A DNA stretch of 6,392 nt, taken from the NCBI GenBank assembly GCA_947497635.1, contig CANMHZ010000072.1, forward strand, positions 1 through 6,392, written 5' to 3'. This DNA comes from Helicobacteraceae bacterium (GTDB lineage: Bacteria > Campylobacterota > Campylobacteria > Campylobacterales > Sulfurimonadaceae). The translations under genes were made by a program, and so were the position numbers. This document shows positions 1-5,544 of the stretch, one piece after another. The notes under the pieces are model-generated. The model was not told the DNA's origin. It was given only the letters and a program-made list of their open reading frames with translations, and searched no databases. Positions within the stretch are counted from its first letter, which is position 1. Each line of letters begins with the position of its first letter.

Positions 1-510
1 ATTATGCTCAGCGGTGAAGTAAACGATCAAGTATCCTCTTCTATCGTGGCGCAAATGCTTTTTTTGGAAGCAGAAGATCCTCAAAAAGACATCTATTTTT
101 ACATCAACTCTCCGGGAGGTGTTATTACCTCTGGGATGGCGATTTATGATACAATGAACTATATCCGTCCTGATATTTGTACCATCTGTATTGGGCAAGC
201 GGCTTCAATGGGGGCATTCTTACTCAGTTCGGGTACAAAGGGGAAACGTTATGCGCTTCCTCATGCACGTATTATGATCCACCAGCCGTTGGGCGGTGCT
301 CAAGGGCAAGCAACAGATATTGAAATTCAAGCCAAAGAAATTTTGCGAATGAAAGCAGAGCTGAATGAAATTTTGGCGAAAAACTGTGGACAAACGATAA
401 AAAAACTCGAAAAAGATACCGATCGCGACAACTTTATGTCCGCTGCCGAGGGTGTAGAATACGGTATTATCGACGAAGTATTACTCCAAAAAGAAAAAGA
501 AGAGAAATAA
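1..510 (+). CDS. clpP: ATP-dependent Clp protease proteolytic subunit ClpP (5' truncated by window edge)
   Basis: Serine peptidase of family S14. It forms the two-ring barrel that degrades cytoplasmic proteins unfolded and fed in by ClpX or ClpA. Numbering from the ATG at position 4, the catalytic triad is complete: Ser68 in GQAASMGA, His93 in MIHQPLGG and Asp142 in DTDRD. The substrate-binding NSPGG lies at 35-39 and GQATDIEI at 101-108. The ATG at 4 is not the real start. It falls in a segment (IMLSGEV) that is internal in all ClpPs, and the codon before it is in frame. By comparison with Campylobacter-type ClpP about 28 N-terminal residues are missing, including the propeptide and axial-loop region. 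The C-terminus is complete and ends in a lysine/glutamate-rich tail. In this group trigger factor (tig) often precedes clpP, but that would lie outside the window. The next gene starts 9 bases downstream, so co-transcription is likely. Identity is essentially certain. Confidence 0.97.
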   Translation: MMLSGEVNDQVSSSIVAQMLFLEAEDPQKDIYFYINSPGGVITSGMAIYDTMNYIRPDICTICIGQAASMGAFLLSSGTKGKRYALPHARIMIHQPLGGAQGQATDIEIQAKEILRMKAELNEILAKNCGQTIKKLEKDTDRDNFMSAAEGVEYGIIDEVLLQKEKEEK

Positions 511-513
511 GGA
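509..513 (+). promoter_or_regulatory. Shine-Dalgarno that fixes the TTG start of the GGDEF-like gene
   Basis: AAGGA overlaps the clpP stop codon (TAA at 508-510) and sits six bases before the TTG at 520. This supports the rare TTG start and suggests translational coupling with clpP. Confidence 0.7.
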
Positions 514-519
514 TCTGGA

Positions 520-1551
520 TTGGCAAATATTAATAATCACAAGCGTTCATCCATCAAAGATGAGAGTGGTGTTATCAGTTCAAATGCACTTAGTGACCCC
601 ACAAGTGATTTAGAGATTTTTGCCAAAGAGGTTCTTAATGCTCTCATTATGGATAATCTTCCCCCTACCCCCAATAATTTTTCCCTCTATTTTGATCGGA
701 TTCTTGACGATAAAAGCGATGGTCTCCGTCGCCAAATTGGTGCTATTCTTGAGCTTGAAGAGGGAAATGGGGATGAGAAAAACATAGGACTTGAACGAAC
801 ACTAAAGCAAGGTTTTTCTTCCATTAAGAGCATCTTACAACTGACGGTAACGCTCTATAAAAATATGACTTTAATGGAAAAAATTCTCAATAAACGTCAA
901 GATGAGATGAAAAATACCCCTTCTATAGCAGTCGCAGGCGATCTTCTCGTCTCTCTTAGCAGTGATATTGGTAAACTTGGGAATATCCTAAAAAAACAAG
1001 TCTCTCACATGAAAGAGCTCTACAATGAAACGGCTACCGTTGTCCGACAAGTAGAGAATGAGACTATTTTTGATGACCAGTATGGTGTCTATAATAAACG
1101 TTATCTTACGGCTAAACTCACGCAAGAATCACACCTTATTGAAGAATTTCATCACAAAAGTTCTCTCATTATGGTTCAACTTTCAACGACAACCATCTCT
1201 CAAATTTCAGGGGAAAAAGCCAAGGGGCTCATGATGCGAACCGTTGCCCGTTTGCTCCTTAAAACTTCACGTCGAAGCGATACAGTCGCCCATTACGGGG
1301 AAGGGATTTTTGCTATGATGCTTAAGCATACGGATATTGAAAGTGCCAAGCGTGCTGCTGATAGGCTCTATGATTTGGTCTCGGGAACGAACTTTTTTCT
1401 CGGAGAAAATGAGATTCAACTCCGTATAGCAATAGGAGTTTCTGAGATTAGTCCCGCTCGTACAATTGAAAATACACTAACATGCACACTCGATGCCATG
1501 GAGAAAGCTAATAATGAAAAAAAATACCACTACGTTATTTGTAACGGCTAA
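520..1551 (+). CDS. Degenerate GGDEF-domain protein, probable c-di-GMP receptor
   Basis: A 343-aa soluble protein with no signal peptide or membrane segment visible. The N-terminal part (about 30-170) is mostly helical and contains LPPTPNNFSLYF (47-58), a PTP-x-x-(F/Y) motif seen in front of many GGDEF domains. The GGDEF domain spans about 180-340: D185-x-x-x-G-V-Y-N-K-R matches the usual D-x-L-T-G-L-x-N-R-R opening, and LRIAIGVSEI (301-310) matches the conserved late strand. The signature itself is lost: HYGEGIF (258-264) stands where RYGG(D/E)EF is expected, so the metal- and GTP-binding acidic residues are missing and cyclase activity is unlikely. The inhibitory-site motif RxxD is kept at R251-D254 with canonical spacing, which suggests c-di-GMP binding. 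The start is a TTG at 520, chosen because AAGGA (509-513) lies six bases upstream and overlaps the clpP stop. Its place between clpP and def suggests a link to protein turnover, but this is inference. Confidence 0.85.
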   Translation: MANINNHKRSSIKDESGVISSNALSDPTSDLEIFAKEVLNALIMDNLPPTPNNFSLYFDRILDDKSDGLRRQIGAILELEEGNGDEKNIGLERTLKQGFSSIKSILQLTVTLYKNMTLMEKILNKRQDEMKNTPSIAVAGDLLVSLSSDIGKLGNILKKQVSHMKELYNETATVVRQVENETIFDDQYGVYNKRYLTAKLTQESHLIEEFHHKSSLIMVQLSTTTISQISGEKAKGLMMRTVARLLLKTSRRSDTVAHYGEGIFAMMLKHTDIESAKRAADRLYDLVSGTNFFLGENEIQLRIAIGVSEISPARTIENTLTCTLDAMEKANNEKKYHYVICNG

Positions 1552-1564
1552 GCGATTTTAATCC

Positions 1565-2080
1565 ATGCAGTTACAAATAGTCACTTATCCCAACAAAACA
1601 CTTAAATTACATTCAAAGGCGGTGGAGAATTTCGATAATGATCTCCATGCCTTCTTGGATAATATGTTTGAAACCATGATGAGCAATAATGGTATTGGAC
1701 TTGCTGCAATTCAGGTCGCTCGTCCTATTCGTGCATTGCTTCTGTGCATTCCCGATGAAGAAGGGGAACAAAAGAGAGAGAATCTTCTTGAGATACTCAA
1801 TCCGACCCTCCATAATCCCAAAGGGCAAACCCTTTATCAAGAGGGATGTCTGAGTGTCCCTGGGTTTTATGAAGATATTGAACGGTTTGAGTCATTAACG
1901 TTACATTATCAAAACCGTCACGGTGAGGCGTGTGAGCTAGAAGCCAACGAGCTTTTAGCTATTGCGATACAGCATGAAATGGATCATCTTGAGGGGAAAC
2001 TTTTTATTGAAAAACTCTCGTATAATCGCCGTAAGAAGTTTGAGAAAGAGTATAAGAGAGCCCTTAAAGAGAAACGATAG
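1565..2080 (+). CDS. def: Peptide deformylase
   Basis: Removes the formyl group from the initiator methionine of nascent proteins at the ribosome. All three family motifs are intact: GIGLAAIQ at 43-50 (motif 1, Gln50), EGCLS at 93-97 (motif 2, metal ligand Cys95) and HEMDH at 137-141 (motif 3, metal ligands His137 and His141, catalytic Glu138). The length of 171 aa is normal for a bacterial enzyme, and the C-terminus is a basic helix (RRKKFEKEYKRALKEKR) of the sort that can contact the ribosome. The gene starts 13 bases after the GGDEF-like gene. No convincing Shine-Dalgarno precedes the ATG (the upstream bases are AGCGATTTTAATCC), so translation may depend on coupling to the upstream gene. 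No terminator is visible after it. Identity is secure; the operon assignment is inferred from spacing. Confidence 0.97.
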   Translation: MQLQIVTYPNKTLKLHSKAVENFDNDLHAFLDNMFETMMSNNGIGLAAIQVARPIRALLLCIPDEEGEQKRENLLEILNPTLHNPKGQTLYQEGCLSVPGFYEDIERFESLTLHYQNRHGEACELEANELLAIAIQHEMDHLEGKLFIEKLSYNRRKKFEKEYKRALKEKR

Positions 2081-2107
2081 TTAAAAATTATTGCATTTTG
2101 CCCTATT

Positions 2108-2137
2108 TTGCGCTAAAGTAATCCATTTCGCTACAAT
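2108..2137 (+). promoter_or_regulatory. Probable sigma70-type promoter of comM
   Basis: TACAAT at 2132-2137 is preceded by TTTCGC, the same kind of extension seen before the other two -10 boxes in this window. A weak -35 candidate, TTGCGC (2108-2113), lies 18 bases upstream. The 84-base gap before comM and the good Shine-Dalgarno (GGGAG at 2153-2157, seven bases before the ATG) fit an independent promoter. Confidence 0.5.
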
Positions 2138-2164
2138 CATCGTACACAATTTGGGAGAGATACG

Positions 2165-3670
2165 ATGAAACAATTACTCTGCGCAACGTTCGAGGGGATT
2201 GACGCGAAAACCGTCGAAGTGCAATTTACCGCTACCAAAGGGCTCCCCGCTTTTACCATCGTCGGGATGGCAAATACTGCCATTGCCGAGTCCAAAGAGC
2301 GGGTTAAATCAGCCCTACTGAGTAACAATTTCACTTTCCCTCCCAAGCGTCTTACCATCAATCTCGCCCCCAGTGACATACGCAAAGAGGGTTCCCATTT
2401 CGATCTTGCCATTGCTACGCTTATTGCACTTGGAGAGACTACAGCTATTCTTGAGGGGTGGTATGTTTTCGGGGAACTTGGGCTTGATGGGAGTGTGAGC
2501 GAAAACACCCTACTTTATCCCATCATCCTCTCTCTTGCCAATCAAGGGATCATCACCAAAGTGATTGTCCCTGCCAATGCCCTTGAAAAACTCTCCCGCA
2601 TCCCCAATATTCAGTTTTATGGAGCTCATACCCTCAATGAGACGCTCGAAATATTGCAAAATCTCCACCCAAGCGTCCATGTTAGTCCCACCACTTTTAC
2701 CTATCCTACTCTTACACATGAAGCGAAAGACTATTTTTACCACCAAGAGTATCCTCTCGATTTCAAAGAAATAAAAGGGCAAGAACACGCCAAACGTGCT
2801 GCCCTTATTTGTGCCGCTGGGATGCATAATATCCTCCTAGAGGGTTCCCCCGGATCAGGGAAATCCATGATTGCCAAACGGCTTCACCATATCCTCCCAC
2901 CTTTGCATAATGATGAGATGTTAGAGTGTGCGAAGCTTGAAATCCTCGATGGGAAAGAGCCATCTTTTGCCCCTACTCGCCCTTTCAGAGCCCCACACCA
3001 TACTAGTACCCAATCTAGTATTTTCGGAGGAGGAAGTCACAAGGCGCAGATCGGTGAGGTAGGATTGGCACATGGAGGGATGCTTTTTTTTGATGAGCTC
3101 CCCCATTTTTCCAAAAATATCCTTGAAGCGTTGCGAGAACCCCTCGAAGATCGTCACATTCGTATTTCCCGTGTCAATTCTAAAGTCACCTACGCCGCCA
3201 ATTTTCTCTTTGTTGCGGCGATGAACCCCTGCCCTTGTGGTAATCTTCTTAGCAAAGTAACCCCCTGTCGATGTTCCGATGTGGAGATCAGCCGTTACCG
3301 TTCCCGCCTCTCTGACCCCTTTTTAGACCGTATCGACCTTTTTATCCAAATGCACCAAAGCAATGCCGAAGACAAACCCTCGTTTACCTCCGAACAACTT
3401 CATCAAAAAGTACGCAATGCCTTTATGCAACAAAAAAGACGGGGGCAAGTACGTCTTAATGGTTCCCTTACCGATCAAGAGATACCAAAATTTTGTCCTC
3501 TAGCAGAAGAAGCGCAAAAGATTATGGATCAAGCTATCGGACGGTTTGGATTGTCGTTTCGAGCGGTGGGGAGGATTTTAAAAGTAGCGAGAACGATTGC
3601 CGATTTGGAAGAGTGTGAGGAGATACGAAAAGAGCACCTCTTGGAGGCACTCAGTTATCGGAGGAGGTGA
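2165..3670 (+). CDS. comM: ComM/YifB-family AAA+ ATPase (Mg-chelatase-like), natural transformation helicase
   Basis: The family is best known from Vibrio cholerae ComM, a hexameric branch-migration helicase that helps integrate incoming DNA during natural transformation; it acts in the cytoplasm. At 501 aa it is full length. Domains in order: an N-terminal Lon-protease-like fold (about 20-140; TINLAPSDIRKEGSHFDLAIA at 64-84 is the family hallmark, but there is no proteolytic function), a Mg-chelatase AAA+ core (about 195-395), and a C-terminal helical lid (about 400-498). Visible motifs are Walker A GSPGSGKS (227-234), Walker B MLFFDE (306-311), sensor 1 Asn354 in AAMNPCPCG, the arginine-rich SRYRSRLSDPFLDRIDL (376-392), and sensor 2 in SFRAVGRILKVARTIADL (464-481). 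Four cysteines (356, 358, 368, 370) form the CPC...CRC pair typical of YifB and may bind zinc. Nothing is missing, so it should be active. It has its own promoter and is convergent with the toxin-antitoxin pair. Confidence 0.93.
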   Translation: MKQLLCATFEGIDAKTVEVQFTATKGLPAFTIVGMANTAIAESKERVKSALLSNNFTFPPKRLTINLAPSDIRKEGSHFDLAIATLIALGETTAILEGWYVFGELGLDGSVSENTLLYPIILSLANQGIITKVIVPANALEKLSRIPNIQFYGAHTLNETLEILQNLHPSVHVSPTTFTYPTLTHEAKDYFYHQEYPLDFKEIKGQEHAKRAALICAAGMHNILLEGSPGSGKSMIAKRLHHILPPLHNDEMLECAKLEILDGKEPSFAPTRPFRAPHHTSTQSSIFGGGSHKAQIGEVGLAHGGMLFFDELPHFSKNILEALREPLEDRHIRISRVNSKVTYAANFLFVAAMNPCPCGNLLSKVTPCRCSDVEISRYRSRLSDPFLDRIDLFIQMHQSNAEDKPSFTSEQLHQKVRNAFMQQKRRGQVRLNGSLTDQEIPKFCPLAEEAQKIMDQAIGRFGLSFRAVGRILKVARTIADLEECEEIRKEHLLEALSYRRR

Positions 3671-3715
3671 TTAAAATTCAGCACTCTCCATCTCGTAAAT
3701 ACTTTTTGCAAAACG
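3671..3715. other. Convergent intergenic gap with no clear terminator
   Basis: The 45 bases between the comM stop and the toxin stop hold no stable hairpin followed by a T-run on either strand. The TTTTTGCAAAA stretch (3703-3713) is only a short AT palindrome. Convergent read-through between comM and the toxin-antitoxin operon therefore seems possible. Confidence 0.5.
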
Positions 3716-4051
3716 TTAAATCATCTCGATTATAATCTTGTCCAGTTCTTGTTCTCTGATATTTTCTAGGTCACTTTTATCGTAGATATAAACGAGATAG
3801 ATTTTCGTATCGACTACTTTTAGGAGAGTTATGAGACGATAACCAGCGCTTTTGCCTTTGTTTTTGTCGGAATTTGCGATGCGAGCTTTGTAAATTCCTT
3901 GACCTAGAGATATGCCCAAATCGTTCTCATTTTCAATAGATAACAAAAATTCTTTCACATCATAATCGAGCTGACGGAATCGCTTTAGTAGGTCTTTTTT
4001 AGATTTTTGATACGAGTCTGATTCTAAAACGGTAAAATCAGAAACCTTCAC
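3716..4051 (-). CDS. RelE/HigB-superfamily toxin of a type II toxin-antitoxin module
   Basis: A 111-aa basic protein that ends in the RelE/HigB-like pattern: a core strand with YKARIAN (54-60), a lysine-rich loop DKNKGKSAGYRLI (62-74), a hydrophobic strand KIYLVYIYDKSD (83-94), and a terminal helix ENIREQELDKII (96-107). Family members of this shape (the GKSxGYR plus IYxKSE type) are ribosome-dependent mRNA interferases. The conserved basic and aromatic residues that could act in catalysis are Arg57, Lys65, Lys67, Tyr71, Arg72 and Lys92. The N-terminal helices (about 11-40) carry many lysines. It starts with GTG at 4051, and this codon overlaps the antitoxin stop (GTGA), so expression is probably translationally coupled. 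The base composition is clearly AT-richer than comM or the exporter gene. The order antitoxin then toxin and the size support the call. The toxic mechanism is inferred from the family only. Confidence 0.8.
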   Translation of the reverse strand: MKVSDFTVLESDSYQKSKKDLLKRFRQLDYDVKEFLLSIENENDLGISLGQGIYKARIANSDKNKGKSAGYRLITLLKVVDTKIYLVYIYDKSDLENIREQELDKIIIEMI

Positions 4052-4263
4052 CCTTTCATCTTTACGATTATTCCTGTATCGCTCACTCTATCATTGTTAA
4101 TATCATCGAGGCTTGCGCGTATTGCTTTACGATGCTTTTCTAGTTCTTTTGCTTTTTTATCTTCTTGTGTTTCGATTTTAAGGGCATTTTTTGGGAACAA
4201 TTCTAAAAATGAAAAAAATTTATCGGCATAATGATCACTGACTCTGATAGTTACCGTTTGCAT
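4048..4263 (-). CDS. Antitoxin partner of the RelE/HigB-like toxin
   Basis: A 71-aa protein whose role is deduced mainly from context: it lies directly upstream of, and overlaps by four bases, a RelE/HigB-like toxin gene. The N-terminus (MQTVTIRVSDHYADKFFSFL, 1-20) has a short beta strand followed by a helix, as in small DNA-binding or dimerising antitoxin domains. Residues 32-50 are a highly charged, probably helical segment (ETQEDKKAKELEKHRKAIRA), and the tail contains SLDDINNDRVSDTG (51-64), which resembles the toxin-neutralising tails of RelB-like antitoxins. I cannot assign it to a named antitoxin family. The ATG has an excellent Shine-Dalgarno, AAGGAG, five bases upstream (complement at 4269-4274). 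It probably represses its own promoter through the palindrome at 4312-4323. It is AT-rich: one 60-base block (4141-4200) is about 30% GC, against about 47% in a comM block and 55% in an exporter block. Confidence 0.75.
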   Translation of the reverse strand: MQTVTIRVSDHYADKFFSFLELFPKNALKIETQEDKKAKELEKHRKAIRASLDDINNDRVSDTGIIVKMKG

Positions 4264-4301
4264 TTACGCTCCTTGCTTGTTATATTTCTTCTCTAGCAAA
4301 A

Positions 4302-4323
4302 AATACTGACCAATACTAGTATT
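4302..4323. promoter_or_regulatory. Probable operator: 12-bp perfect palindrome plus an extra half-site
   Basis: AATACTAGTATT (4312-4323) is a perfect inverted repeat. A third copy of the half-site AATACT lies at 4302-4307, exactly ten bases (about one helical turn) from the one at 4312-4317. The palindrome covers the expected start of transcription, five bases downstream of the -10 box, so a bound antitoxin or toxin-antitoxin complex would block initiation. The function is inferred from position and symmetry. Confidence 0.6.
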
Positions 4324-4327
4324 TGAT

Positions 4328-4339
4328 ATTGTAGCAAAC
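4328..4339 (-). promoter_or_regulatory. Promoter -10 region of the toxin-antitoxin operon
   Basis: On the minus strand it reads GTTTGCTACAAT, with TACAAT at 4333-4328. It differs by one base from the exporter promoter (GTTTGCTATAAT). No good -35 box is visible, which is common in Campylobacterota. Transcription should start near 4321, about 58 bases before the antitoxin ATG. Confidence 0.6.
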
Positions 4340-4370
4340 TATTGATTTTATTGGCATATTAAAACACTGA

Positions 4371-4391
4371 ATCCCGTATCAAGTACGAGAT
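4371..4391. repeat. Short imperfect hairpin, possibly a dispersed repeat or weak terminator
   Basis: ATCCCGTA (4371-4378) and TACGAGAT (4384-4391) pair around a five-base loop with one mismatch. In minus-strand RNA this mismatch becomes a U-G wobble, so the hairpin is better formed in the transcript coming from the exporter gene, whose stop codon is only ten bases away. The following T-run is short (TTTT, 4364-4361) and separated from the stem, so it is a poor intrinsic terminator. I recall very similar short palindromes occurring as dispersed intergenic repeats in other bacteria; this cannot be tested within one window. Confidence 0.4.
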
Positions 4392-4401
4392 GACAAAAGA
4401 T

Positions 4402-5502
4402 TTAAAACGTCGCCACAACCCATTGGGTGATAACAAACCCACCCACAACAAGCCAAAGAAACATTGAACCTGCCGTATAAATCGGTGCAAGTCCCAACCC
4501 TTTGAACTTCGCGAAACGTGTCCCCATACCTAATGCTGTCATTGCCATAGTGAGCAAGAAGGTGTCGATAAGATTGATATTACCAATTACCCCTTTAATT
4601 ACTGTCGCCATATCAGCAGGTGCAGTTAAAGTGTAATTTTGAATCAGAGAATTGACCCCTGCCATACCGATAAAGTAGACAGCAAACCATGGGATGACGA
4701 GTTGCATTTTTGACGCTTCGCCCCCCGATTTTTTCGCCATCATTCCAAGGACTAGCCCCAAGATAATCAACATTGGTGCAATCATAATAACACGGGTCAT
4801 TTTTACAATAACCGCCGTATTCGCCATATCAGCCCCAGCTCCCGGAACCGAAGCAGGGACAGCAACGACTTGGGCTACTTCATGAATCGTCCCCCCAACA
4901 TACATTCCAAACGTCGTAGGGCTCATGTGCAAGAAGCCCGTAGCGGGTTCAATAATCGTCGCATAAAGGACAGGATACAAGAACATCGAGATTGTCCCAA
5001 AAAGGACAACCATCGAGACAGCAACTGCCGTTTTGTACTCTTCTGCCTTCAGAACAGGCTCCGTTGCCAACACAGCCGCCGCACCACATACCGATGCCCC
5101 CGAAGCGGTCAAAATAGAGGTGTCTCGGTCCATTTTGAATACTTTCGTCCCGAGCCAGATACCAATGATCATCGTCGAAGAGAGAACGAGCAATGAGACC
5201 ATAAATCCTTGCATCCCCACTTCTGCTATTTGTTGAAAAGTGATTCGGAAACCGTAGAAAACGATCGCAAAACGGAGAATCTTTTTTCCCGAAAAGGTGA
5301 TTCCGCTCTCCCATGCCGATGGAAATTTATTATGAAGCGTATTAGCATAAAAAATACCCAAAACAATACCGACAACCAAGGGTGAGATCCCCAAGTTTTT
5401 GATGAAAGCAAGATCGGCGATCATCGTTGCAGCCGCTGCAAAAATAGCGACAAAGAGGATACCGTTAAGGGTACCTTTACGCTTTTGAGGTGAAAATGGC
5501 AT
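4402..5502 (-). CDS. yeiH: YeiH-family (UPF0324) putative sulfate/sulfite exporter, inner-membrane protein
   Basis: A 366-aa, strongly hydrophobic polytopic membrane protein with about ten to eleven transmembrane segments (rough positions 13-34, 37-54, 73-88, 98-120, 128-150, 158-182, 197-218, 230-254, 267-287, 300-324, 338-362). Family signatures are SGASVCGAAAVLATEPV (134-150), the long segment 159-180 with LFGTISMFLYPVLY, GGTIHEVAQVVAVPAS (203-218) and KMTRVIMIAP (234-243), close to Escherichia coli YeiH. The family is annotated as putative sulfate exporter; in enterobacteria yeiH is controlled by the sulfite-responsive regulator YeiE, so sulfite or a related sulfur anion is a reasonable substrate, but this is not proven here. 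The length is normal for the family (about 340-370). The start is well supported: AGGAGG lies six bases before the ATG (complement at 5509-5514), and a consensus -10 box lies just upstream. No regulator is encoded next to it. Confidence 0.9.
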   Translation of the reverse strand: MPFSPQKRKGTLNGILFVAIFAAAATMIADLAFIKNLGISPLVVGIVLGIFYANTLHNKFPSAWESGITFSGKKILRFAIVFYGFRITFQQIAEVGMQGFMVSLLVLSSTMIIGIWLGTKVFKMDRDTSILTASGASVCGAAAVLATEPVLKAEEYKTAVAVSMVVLFGTISMFLYPVLYATIIEPATGFLHMSPTTFGMYVGGTIHEVAQVVAVPASVPGAGADMANTAVIVKMTRVIMIAPMLIILGLVLGMMAKKSGGEASKMQLVIPWFAVYFIGMAGVNSLIQNYTLTAPADMATVIKGVIGNINLIDTFLLTMAMTALGMGTRFAKFKGLGLAPIYTAGSMFLWLVVGGFVITQWVVATF

Positions 5503-5527
5503 ATAGTGCCTCCTATATTAAAATCTT

Positions 5528-5539
5528 ATTATAGCAAAC
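5528..5539 (-). promoter_or_regulatory. Promoter -10 region of the YeiH-family exporter gene
   Basis: The minus strand reads GTTTGCTATAAT, with a perfect TATAAT at 5533-5528, 25 bases before the exporter ATG. The short leader holds a strong AGGAGG. No good -35 is seen; it would fall inside the end of the upstream gene. This suggests the exporter is transcribed on its own and not only by read-through. Confidence 0.65.
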
Positions 5540-5544
5540 GGTTA

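Noticed and set aside
4..6. ATG as the start of clpP
   Set aside because: It lies in the IIMLSGE segment that is internal in ClpP; the frame is open to the window edge and the N-terminal helix region is missing.
1613..1840. Minus-strand open frame of 75 codons opposite def
   Set aside because: It lies fully inside def, whose three catalytic motifs are intact; no ribosome binding site or family resemblance.
2091..2096. TTGCAT as the -35 box of comM
   Set aside because: It is 35 bases from the TACAAT -10, far beyond the usual 16-19; TTGCGC at 2108 has better spacing.
2137..3157. Three minus-strand open frames (2137-2508, 2510-2827, 2921-3157) and one plus-strand frame (2565-2774) within comM
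   Set aside because: All overlap the intact comM coding sequence in other frames, and their low-complexity translations match no family.
3703..3713. TTTTTGCAAAA as a terminator between comM and the toxin
   Set aside because: There is no loop and no GC-rich stem; it is just an AT-rich palindrome.
3728..3737. GATTATAATC palindrome as an operator or promoter
   Set aside because: It lies within the coding end of the toxin, far from any gene start, and is a simple AT-rich symmetry.
4694..5411. Plus- and minus-strand frames inside the exporter gene (4694-4885, 4870-5196, 4949-5314, 5033-5236, 5226-5411)
   Set aside because: They are shadows of the YeiH reading frame, which has clear family motifs and membrane periodicity.
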